Of a stretch of 6,800 bases of DNA, positions 1-4,920 are shown piece after piece (the stretch's first letter is position 1; each line of letters starts with the position of its first letter). Made by a program: the position numbers and the translations under genes. Origin of the DNA: Coxiellaceae bacterium. GTDB taxonomy: Bacteria > Pseudomonadota > Gammaproteobacteria > Coxiellales > Coxiellaceae. Location of the stretch: contig JABABC010000245.1 of assembly GCA_014238445.1 (NCBI GenBank), forward strand, positions 1 through 6,800. Reading direction: 5' to 3'. The notes beneath the pieces are model-generated. The model searched no databases. It saw only the letters and a program-made list of their open reading frames with translations, and was not told the DNA's origin.

Positions 1-207
1 AAAGTTTGCGACAGTGGCAACTTTTATTGGTGTATGACTCAGTTGTTGAGCCGCTACGTTGACGAGCTGTGGTTGTACACAAACAGCAGCAACATCGCCA
101 TAAGGTGTTTGGGCAGCTTGGCAGAGTGCTTTGATATCATCAGGTGTATCATGGTCCCCTAGTCGTGTTAAATCGATTAGGGGGATGTACTGGCTGATGT
201 CTGTCAT
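1..207 (-). CDS. deoC: Deoxyribose-phosphate aldolase, N-terminal part (cut by window edge)
   Basis: DeoC cleaves 2-deoxyribose-5-phosphate to acetaldehyde and glyceraldehyde-3-phosphate, the last step of cytosolic deoxynucleoside catabolism. The first 69 codons are visible and stay open to the window edge. They align without gaps to E. coli DeoC from its DLT motif onward: IDLTRLGDHDT (residues 11-21), ALC (27-29), AAVCVQP (40-46, with Cys43 matching E. coli Cys47) and KVATVANF (62-69). The start is about four residues closer to the DLT motif than in E. coli. The Schiff-base lysine and its partner lysine lie beyond the window, so activity cannot be judged. The ATG overlaps the stop of the upstream phosphorylase gene as ATGA, and no Shine-Dalgarno is visible before it, which suggests coupled translation. 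Identity is secure; the truncation is only the window boundary. Confidence 0.93.
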   Translation of the reverse strand, partial: MTDISQYIPLIDLTRLGDHDTPDDIKALCQAAQTPYGDVAAVCVQPQLVNVAAQQLSHTPIKVATVANF

Positions 208-1037
208 GTGGTCGTCGTGTCGGGATAAGATTGAATGAAGCTCAAGACTAATTGTTGCATCTTTTCAGCCCCCAGTGTTGCTCCACGTAAAGTGACTTCG
301 TGTGACAGGGGTTCTTTAGAAAGCCCTGCGGCTAAGTTTGTGACAACCGAAATGGCTGCTGTTTTCATGCCACAATGGTGTGCTGTAACAATATCTGGAA
401 TGGTTGACATGCCGACAACATCAGCTCCAAGGGTTTTGAAAGCGCGAATCTCGGCCGGTGTTTCAAATGTGGGCCCTAGTGTGCCAATGTAGACACCTTC
501 ATGGAGAGTGATACCCTCTGATTCAGCCGCTTTTGAGAGGGCTTGTCTCAGTCTGGGGTTGTAAATATCTTCCATGCCAAGGAAGCGAGGGCCGAATTCA
601 TCATCATTAGGGCCACATAGTGGATTATTAAATTGAAGATTAATATGGTCATTGATGAGAACTAGGTTGCCAGGCGTGACATCAGTATTGAGTGACCCGG
701 CCGCATTGGTAGCCAACAATGCTTCAGCACCCAGTAGTTTCAGTGTGCGAATCATGGTTTGTGTGGCTGAGTTGTCAACACCTTCATAAAGGTGAATGCG
801 CCCCTGTAAACAAACGATAGGGGTATCATGAATAGTTCCTAGATAAAGGTGGCCTCCATGGCCAGCTACCGTGCATTCCGGGAAGCCGGGTAGGTCTTGA
901 TAGGGGAAAACCACGGCGTTTTCAATGTGTGAGACAAAGTCACCTAGTCCTGAGCCGAGTATGATAGCTAAGTGAGGTTTTATGTTGGGTGCTTGTTGTT
1001 GGATATAGTGGGCTGCTTTTTTAGCTTGTTGCGTCAT
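204..1037 (-). CDS. punA: Purine nucleoside phosphorylase, trimeric PunA/XapA type
   Basis: This enzyme cleaves purine (deoxy)nucleosides with phosphate to free base and (deoxy)ribose-1-phosphate in the cytosol. The 277 residues equal E. coli XapA in length and belong to the trimeric PNP family, not the hexameric DeoD family. Visible family motifs are LGSGLG (27-32; Ser29 phosphate loop), GHGG (59-62; His60), GRIHLYEG (79-86; Arg80, His82, Tyr84), TNAAGSLN (110-117), GPTFETPAE (188-196; Phe191, Glu192), GMST (209-212) and VTN (232-234; Asn234). His246 matches human His257. Glu192 and Asn234 are the residues that in characterised trimeric enzymes favour 6-oxopurines such as guanosine and inosine. 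The ATG overlaps the cdd stop as ATGA and has a CAGGAG Shine-Dalgarno five bases upstream. The choice between punA and xapA rests on context; xanthosine activity cannot be judged from sequence. Confidence 0.93.
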   Translation of the reverse strand: MTQQAKKAAHYIQQQAPNIKPHLAIILGSGLGDFVSHIENAVVFPYQDLPGFPECTVAGHGGHLYLGTIHDTPIVCLQGRIHLYEGVDNSATQTMIRTLKLLGAEALLATNAAGSLNTDVTPGNLVLINDHINLQFNNPLCGPNDDEFGPRFLGMEDIYNPRLRQALSKAAESEGITLHEGVYIGTLGPTFETPAEIRAFKTLGADVVGMSTIPDIVTAHHCGMKTAAISVVTNLAAGLSKEPLSHEVTLRGATLGAEKMQQLVLSFIQSYPDTTTT

Positions 1038-1438
1038 GAGTGCTCCTGTGGGGCTAGGTCAAATGAAAGCGGTAACAGTTCTTGAAGTGATGTGAGTTGG
1101 TAGTGTCCCTGGGTCGTACAGAGGTGTATGGGGAGGTTGGGAGCGGCAAACTCTTGAAAGCATTGACGACAACCGCCGCACGGTGAGCAGATGTTCGGTT
1201 GATCTACGAGTATCAAGGCTTCTACCAGGTCAGGGTGCCCTGCGCACACAGCATGGATAATGGCATTTTTTTCAGCGCAAGATGATAAGGGGTAAGAGGT
1301 GTTTTCGACGTTGCAAGCTGCAAAGCAGTGCCCTGATGCAGTGCGGACACTAGCAGCCACTTGGAAGAGAGAATACGGTGCATGGGCTCTTGGAAGTGCT
1401 TCAAGAGCCAGTTGATAGAGGTCTTCCGGGGCTGGCAT
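1034..1438 (-). CDS. cdd: Cytidine deaminase, short tetrameric type
   Basis: Cdd hydrolytically deaminates cytidine and deoxycytidine to uridine and deoxyuridine in the cytosol. The 134-residue length fits the small, tetrameric, three-cysteine class (B. subtilis and human type) rather than the long E. coli dimer. Zinc ligands are Cys54 in SCAEKNAI, and Cys87 and Cys90 in SPCGGCRQ; Glu56 is the catalytic proton shuttle. The ribose-contact motif NVEN is at 43-46. The residue after the catalytic Glu is Lys57, where the well-studied enzymes have Arg (CAER). The start has only a weak AGAG ribosome site about nine bases upstream, but the N-terminus fits the family. The gene lies 28 bp after the DUF47 gene and overlaps the phosphorylase gene by 4 bp, so the three downstream genes are very likely one transcript. 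Confidence 0.95.
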   Translation of the reverse strand: MPAPEDLYQLALEALPRAHAPYSLFQVAASVRTASGHCFAACNVENTSYPLSSCAEKNAIIHAVCAGHPDLVEALILVDQPNICSPCGGCRQCFQEFAAPNLPIHLCTTQGHYQLTSLQELLPLSFDLAPQEHS

Positions 1439-1466
1439 GGTGTATATCTCTGTCGTTGATGTGACT

Positions 1467-2138
1467 TTAGTTGGCGGTCAGCATCATGATGCGACTACCT
1501 ACGCGTTGTGCACAATCCGCTAATTCACCGATTTTGTCAATAATGCTGTAGAAAAAAATGACATCGACGGGTGGGAGTGTGGATTCTAGATCAAAGAGTT
1601 GGCCGCGTAGTATGACTTGCACGTCATCATTGCGGGTTTCTAGCTCGCGCAGTTTGGTCACTAAGTTGTCAATATGGTCCACTTCTCGGCCTTTAAAGCC
1701 GGTTTCTAATAGATTGTCCAGTTCTTGGCTGATTAAGGTGGCTTGGTCAGCTGCCGCAATCGCTGTTATTAAGTAGTCTTTGAAAGTCTCGATCAAGGTT
1801 GCTGGGATTTCAGTTTTTCGGCCAATCACAAGGCCCGTGATGTCTTTTGCTAGGTTAGCGATTTCATCTTGGCGTGCGACGAGGTCGAAGAGCTCAAAAC
1901 GTGAGATAGGCAATAGCCAAGTGCGTGGTAAGTGGGTGCGAAAGTGCATTTTAATCGCATCAGCTTCATGTTCATAGTCTGAGATCTGTTTTCGGTAGTG
2001 TGTGACCGTTTCCCAGTCATGGTCTAGCACAGCTTTAAAAAAAGGTTTGAGTGTTTGGACGCAGGTATTGACCGTGGTCATGTGGTGTTGCAAGGGGGTA
2101 ATGGGTGAACTGGCAAAGATTTTTAAAATGCTAGACAT
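1467..2138 (-). CDS. DUF47/PhoU-like protein (TIGR00153-type putative phosphate transport regulator)
   Basis: This 223-residue, predominantly helical protein belongs to the DUF47 family, distant relatives of the phosphate-signalling protein PhoU. The N-terminus (ILKIFASSPITPLQHHM, residues 4-20) has the family signature of a FAxSPIxPLQxH motif followed by a helix. Acidic helix motifs of the PhoU-like bundle are seen at DYEHEAD (54-60), RQDEIANLAKD (89-99), VDHIDNLV (153-160) and DKIGELADCAQRVG (201-214). No signal peptide or membrane segment is present. In many bacteria the family sits beside a Pit phosphate permease gene, but none is adjacent here; the next gene is cdd. A longer reading frame runs up to a TTG at 2165, but the ATG at 2138 matches the family N-terminus and has AAGAG six bases upstream. 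A role in phosphate uptake is inferred from the family and not shown here. Confidence 0.88.
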   Translation of the reverse strand: MSSILKIFASSPITPLQHHMTTVNTCVQTLKPFFKAVLDHDWETVTHYRKQISDYEHEADAIKMHFRTHLPRTWLLPISRFELFDLVARQDEIANLAKDITGLVIGRKTEIPATLIETFKDYLITAIAAADQATLISQELDNLLETGFKGREVDHIDNLVTKLRELETRNDDVQVILRGQLFDLESTLPPVDVIFFYSIIDKIGELADCAQRVGSRIMMLTAN

Positions 2139-2144
2139 AATGAG

Positions 2145-2149
2145 CTCTT
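2145..2149 (-). promoter_or_regulatory. Ribosome binding site that decides the DUF47 start
   Basis: On the minus strand this reads AAGAG, six bases before the ATG at 2138. It is a modest site, but the in-frame TTG at 2165 has no purine-rich site upstream, so the shorter start is favoured. It lies within a small CTCT-TTT-AGAG inverted repeat (2145-2155) that could partly mask it in the mRNA. Confidence 0.55.
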
Positions 2150-2175
2150 TTAGAGTGGTGAACAACGATTAGGGA

Positions 2176-2205
2176 GGTTATCACAACCGCGTGGGTGTGA
2201 TAACC
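2176..2205. repeat. Perfect 10-bp inverted repeat (hairpin) between the HPF-like and DUF47 genes
   Basis: GGTTATCACA (2176-2185) is exactly complementary to TGTGATAACC (2196-2205), with a 10-base centre in which two more C-G pairs can form around a GCGT tetraloop. It begins six bases after the stop codon of the HPF-like gene, the usual place for a terminator. Neither strand has a run of T after the stem (the minus strand continues TCCCTAATCG), so it is not a canonical intrinsic terminator. It could be a weak or Rho-assisted terminator/attenuator, a 3'-end stabiliser or RNA-processing site, or a dyad operator for a dimeric regulator upstream of DUF47. No clear promoter is seen between it and the DUF47 start, which favours partial read-through. 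Confidence 0.75.
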
Positions 2206-2211
2206 CGTTAT

Positions 2212-2766
2212 TTAGCGTGTTTGCTGTGAAGCTTCGTTGAGGTAATAATCAGAGCGCTTCACATGTTGTGCTTGTAGGCCTTTGTCACCGCGAAATTCAT
2301 GAAACTCAACCGTGTCCCCAATATGTAATTCATGAAATTGGTCATGCAATACACCTTTATTGTTAAAGTAGAATTCCTCACCTGTTGGATCTTTAATGAA
2401 GCCAAAGTCATCGATTAGGCGGGCAATTTTTCCATGGTAGATGAGTTCTCGTGCTTGTGATTGATGAGAGCGTTGTGAGTGTTCTTTGACTTGTAGTTCT
2501 AGGGTGCTAAATGTGCTTTTAATCAGAGTGTATAGATCTTCATCATGCTGGTGCACCACTAAGCTTTTCCCAGGAACGGTTAACGTAATATTCACACGGA
2601 AGAGTTTGCCTTTGTTCTGAGAGTTTTGCTCTAGTTCTACTACAATGTGACAACTAATGATGTGTGAGGAAAAATGTTCGAGGCGTTGTAAGTTGAGGTT
2701 GATATGATTGATGAGTGCATCAGTGCGTTCAAGGTGTCTAAATTCGATAATCGGTTCTTGTTGCAT
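2212..2766 (-). CDS. HPF/RaiA-family ribosome-associated protein with C-terminal cold-shock domain
   Basis: This is a predicted cytosolic ribosome-binding protein of 184 residues in two parts. Residues about 4-98 match the S30AE (HPF/RaiA) fold: IIEFRHLERTDALINHI, then LQRLEHFSSHIISCHIVVE (27-45), KGKLFRVNITLTVPGKSLVV (52-71) and DLYTLIKSTFSTLELQV (77-93). Residues about 110-170 form a cold-shock/OB domain: GKIARL (112-117), an RNP1-like DDFGFI (119-124), an RNP2-like EFYFNN (131-136) and IGDTVEFHE (149-157). In the E. coli proteins the first domain binds the small-subunit decoding region and blocks translation in stationary phase. The second domain replaces the dimerisation tail of long HPF, so hibernation by dimerisation is not predicted. 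The same pairing is known in other proteobacteria, but its function is poorly defined. A strong AAGGAG lies six bases before the ATG. The gene is probably first in the hpf-like/DUF47/cdd/punA/deoC group. Confidence 0.9.
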   Translation of the reverse strand: MQQEPIIEFRHLERTDALINHINLNLQRLEHFSSHIISCHIVVELEQNSQNKGKLFRVNITLTVPGKSLVVHQHDEDLYTLIKSTFSTLELQVKEHSQRSHQSQARELIYHGKIARLIDDFGFIKDPTGEEFYFNNKGVLHDQFHELHIGDTVEFHEFRGDKGLQAQHVKRSDYYLNEASQQTR

Positions 2767-2865
2767 GTATGTCTCCTTAGATGATGCTTAGTGGTTAGTG
2801 TATAAAATAGATGGCCCCCTTTTATGTTGTTCGGTTTTTTCTCTTAATAGGTGTTCTCATCACTT

Positions 2866-2894
2866 ATTATAGGATAAATGGGTGCTTTATGCTG
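2866..2894 (-). promoter_or_regulatory. Candidate sigma-70 promoter for the HPF-like gene and downstream operon
   Basis: A perfect TATAAT -10 box lies on the minus strand at 2866-2871 in the 194-bp gap between glmS and the HPF-like gene. At a 17-bp spacer the -35 position (2889-2894) reads CAGCAT, a poor match, and there is no TGn extension, so an activator or low basal strength would be expected. Transcription would start near 2859 and give a leader of about 90 bases before the ATG. The leader contains an AAAAGGGGG stretch but no obvious strong hairpin. The rest of the gap holds no recognisable gene, and I see no convincing glmS terminator in it. Confidence 0.45.
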
Positions 2895-2960
2895 AGTTTT
2901 GGGTAAATTGCTTTGAGATTCAGTGAGTTGTATTTTAAGGCGGAATGCCAGTGAGGGGGG

Positions 2961-4778
2961 TTATTCGACGGTCACTGACTTGGCGAGGTTTCGCGGTTGA
3001 TCAACGTCCGTCCCTTTTGCCACAGCAATGTGATAGGCCATGAGTTGTAAAGGAATGGTGTAGATGAGTGGTTCAAGTAGTCTATCTATGGCTGGCATGG
3101 GGATTAAGGTCACGTTGTGTTGTGACCAAAATTCGGTGTCATCACTGATGACATAGACTTCCCCACCCCGTGCTTGAATTTCTTCGACGTTGGAGCACAT
3201 CTTTTTAAAAAGAGCGTTGTGTGGAGCGAGAATAACAATGGGCATGTGGTTATCAACGAGTGCGAGTGTACCGTGTTTGAGTTCGCCCGCTGGGTAGGCA
3301 TCGGCATGGCAATAGGAGATTTCTTTTAACTTTAGGGCACCTTCCATGGCAATGGGATAGAGGGAGCCGCGTGCTATATAGAGGGCGCTGGTTTTTTCTA
3401 CAAAATGGTGTGCGAGCGTTGCAATGGAAGTGTCCAGTTGTAGAGTGGTTTCGATAGCTTGAATAAGACTATCGATGGAGAGCCGAGCAAGCACAGCGGT
3501 ATTGCCATCATGGTGTTCTGCTAATGCGGCCGTTAAGAGTAAGAGAGCGGTCAATTGGGCGGTGAAGGTTTTTGTGGCAGCGACGCCGATTTCAGTGCCT
3601 GCCTGGGTGATAAAATGCATGTCAGTTTCGCGAACAAGGGTGCTGGTGGCAGCATTGCAAATGCCTAATGTAGCTAAGTAAGACTGTTGTTGTGCAAGAG
3701 ATAATGCAGCTAAGGTGTCAGCAGTTTCACCCGATTGTGAGAGTGCAATAAATAACGTGTTAGGTTCAACCACGGTGTTGCGATAGCGGTATTCACTGGC
3801 AATATCGACGGTGCACGGTAGGTTGGCATAGGATTCAATCCAGTAACTTGCTACGAGGGCGGCATGATAGCTTGTTCCGCAAGCGAGTAGGCGGATGCGT
3901 TGTGTGCGTTTAAATAGGTCGTTGGCTTCTGGTCCAAAGGCAGTGGTTTGGACTCGTCCTTCAGTCCAGTGTTGTGCTAGCGTATCGCGCACCGTTTGTG
4001 GTTGTTGATACATCTCTTTCTGCATGAAATGACGATAGTGCCCTTTGGATGTCGCTTGTGCTTGCATGTCACACTCAATGATAGGGCGTTCAGTAAGGGA
4101 GCCTGTATCATCAATAATGGTAAGTTGAGTAGTGGTCAGTTGGGCAATATCACCTTCTTCAAGAAAAATATGACGTTGTGTGACGGGCAATAGTGCAATG
4201 GAATCAGAGGCAATGAAATGTTCCTCAATGCCGACACCAACCACGAGTGGACTGCCTTGGCGAACAGCAAAGATCGTTTCCGGGTGGTCCTTTAGGATAA
4301 TGCCGAGTGCATAGGCGCCTTGCAGTTGATCGCGTAAATTTTGGATGGCCTGTAGGGGATCTGATGTAGTTTTTAGAAGACTATGCAACAGGTGGGCGAT
4401 GGTTTCGGAGTCTGTGTCAGAGGTGAAGGTGTATCCTTTTTCAACTAGAGCTTGCTTGAGTTCCGTGTAGTTTTCAATGATGCCATTATGTACGATGGCT
4501 ACACTGTCATGTGAGTGATGAGGGTGGGCATTACGCTCACAAGGTTCGCCATGTGTTACCCAGCGCGTGTGTGCAATACCGAGTGAGCCAGTAAGAGGGG
4601 TGTTGTTTAGTTGTCGCGCGAGTTGATCCACTTTACCTTGCGTGCGCAGGGATTGGAGGGTTGGGTTCAGTACACTGATGCCCGCAGAGTCATAGCCGCG
4701 GTATTCAAGTCGTTTAAGTCCTTCGAGGAGAATGGGGGTGACTGGCCGATTTGCAATAGCACCAACGATACCACACAT
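2961..4778 (-). CDS. glmS: Glutamine--fructose-6-phosphate aminotransferase (isomerizing)
   Basis: GlmS makes glucosamine-6-phosphate from fructose-6-phosphate and glutamine, the committed step to UDP-GlcNAc for peptidoglycan and LPS. The 605 residues compare with 609 in E. coli. The N-terminal amidotransferase domain begins MCGIVGAIA, whose Cys2 becomes the N-terminal nucleophile after Met removal. It continues with EYRGYDSAGI (25-34), HTRWVTHGEP (70-79), HNGIIEN (97-103) and SDTDSE (120-125). Two isomerase SIS domains follow, with ACGTSYHA (299-306), SQSGETADT (347-355), EGALKLKEISY (479-489) and GELKHGTLALVD (498-509, including His502). The C-terminus NLAKSVTVE is identical to E. coli. Thr503 stands where E. 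coli has Pro. An in-frame TTG two codons upstream is rejected, because Cys must follow Met and AGGAG sits six bases before this ATG. No glmU gene is adjacent; glmS stands alone, divergent from tkt. Confidence 0.98.
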   Translation of the reverse strand: MCGIVGAIANRPVTPILLEGLKRLEYRGYDSAGISVLNPTLQSLRTQGKVDQLARQLNNTPLTGSLGIAHTRWVTHGEPCERNAHPHHSHDSVAIVHNGIIENYTELKQALVEKGYTFTSDTDSETIAHLLHSLLKTTSDPLQAIQNLRDQLQGAYALGIILKDHPETIFAVRQGSPLVVGVGIEEHFIASDSIALLPVTQRHIFLEEGDIAQLTTTQLTIIDDTGSLTERPIIECDMQAQATSKGHYRHFMQKEMYQQPQTVRDTLAQHWTEGRVQTTAFGPEANDLFKRTQRIRLLACGTSYHAALVASYWIESYANLPCTVDIASEYRYRNTVVEPNTLFIALSQSGETADTLAALSLAQQQSYLATLGICNAATSTLVRETDMHFITQAGTEIGVAATKTFTAQLTALLLLTAALAEHHDGNTAVLARLSIDSLIQAIETTLQLDTSIATLAHHFVEKTSALYIARGSLYPIAMEGALKLKEISYCHADAYPAGELKHGTLALVDNHMPIVILAPHNALFKKMCSNVEEIQARGGEVYVISDDTEFWSQHNVTLIPMPAIDRLLEPLIYTIPLQLMAYHIAVAKGTDVDQPRNLAKSVTVE

Positions 4779-4784
4779 ACGCAA

Positions 4785-4789
4785 CTCCT
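4785..4789 (-). promoter_or_regulatory. Ribosome binding site that fixes the glmS start
   Basis: The minus strand reads AGGAG, with exactly six bases to the ATG at 4778. From the TTG at 4784 it would have no spacing at all, so it supports the MCGIVG start and a Cys that is exposed once Met is removed. Confidence 0.85.
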
Positions 4790-4801
4790 GGATGAAAAGC
4801 C

Positions 4802-4833
4802 GTTATAATAACTGAATTTTATGGGAAAGGAAA
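4802..4833 (-). promoter_or_regulatory. Candidate glmS promoter with a palindromic -10 region
   Basis: On the minus strand TATTAT (4805-4810, one mismatch to the -10 consensus) lies 17 bp after TTTCCT (4828-4833, a weak -35). The -10 falls inside the perfect 11-bp palindrome GTTATAATAAC (4802-4812). On the plus strand the same palindrome reads TATAAT at 4804-4809 but has no recognisable -35. A start close to 4798 would leave a leader of about 20 bases, too short for a glmS ribozyme or other riboswitch. Confidence 0.35.
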
Positions 4834-4844
4834 TGACTCAGAAG

Positions 4845-4860
4845 CCACCCTTGACGGTGG
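4845..4860. repeat. Short inverted repeat in the glmS/tkt divergent promoter region
   Basis: CCACC (4845-4849) and GGTGG (4856-4860) form a 5-bp dyad around CTTGAC. The centre contains TTGACG (4851-4856), which resembles a -35 box on the plus strand but is 24 bp from the nearest plus-strand -10-like TATGAT (4881-4886), too far for normal sigma-70 use. The dyad lies between the two divergent starts and could be an operator. At 5 bp per arm, chance is a fair alternative. Confidence 0.3.
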
Positions 4861-4886
4861 ATCTAGGGTGCAAGAGCCGGTATGAT
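4858..4886 (+). promoter_or_regulatory. Candidate tkt promoter
   Basis: TATGAT at 4881-4886 matches the -10 consensus at five of six positions. A 17-bp spacer places the -35 at 4858-4863 (TGGATC), which matches only three of six. Transcription would start near 4893, about 28 bases before the tkt ATG, and would include the AGGA ribosome site. The assignment is tentative. Confidence 0.3.
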
Positions 4887-4920
4887 GTTTGGCATCTTTG
4901 ACCCATGTTAGGACAGCACT

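Noticed and set aside
1..207. deoC as a truncated pseudogene
   Set aside because: The frame is intact up to the window edge and matches the family throughout, so the missing part is simply outside the window.
2139..2165. TTG start giving a DUF47 protein nine residues longer
   Set aside because: There is no ribosome site before it, the extra residues do not fit the family N-terminus, and the ATG at 2138 fits both.
2176..2205. CRP site or DnaA boxes in the hairpin (TCACA, TGTGA and TTATCACA are present)
   Set aside because: CRP needs TGTGA-N6-TCACA, and here the half-sites are in the opposite order with a 10-base gap. The DnaA box needs TTATCCACA or similar, and these arms lack one base.
2940..2960. 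Sigma-54 promoter upstream of the HPF-like gene, since hpf often lies near rpoN (TGGCATTCCGCC on the minus strand)
   Set aside because: There is a GG but no GC at the required 10-base spacing, and no TTGCA-like -12 element.
2885..2960. Intrinsic terminator after glmS
   Set aside because: Only a 3-bp GGC/GCC stem followed by TTAAAAT is seen; this is too weak to call.
4779..4784. TTG start two codons upstream of the chosen glmS ATG
   Set aside because: It abuts the AGGAG site with no spacing and would keep residues in front of the Cys nucleophile, which must become the N-terminus.
235..4808. Several 60-85-codon plus-strand frames, and short alternative minus-strand frames, within punA, cdd, DUF47 and glmS
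   Set aside because: All overlap confidently identified genes in other frames and show no family motifs; they are shadow frames.
4785..4920. glmS ribozyme or riboswitch in the leader
   Set aside because: The region between divergent genes is short, the likely leader is only about 20 bases, and none of the ribozyme core is recognisable.
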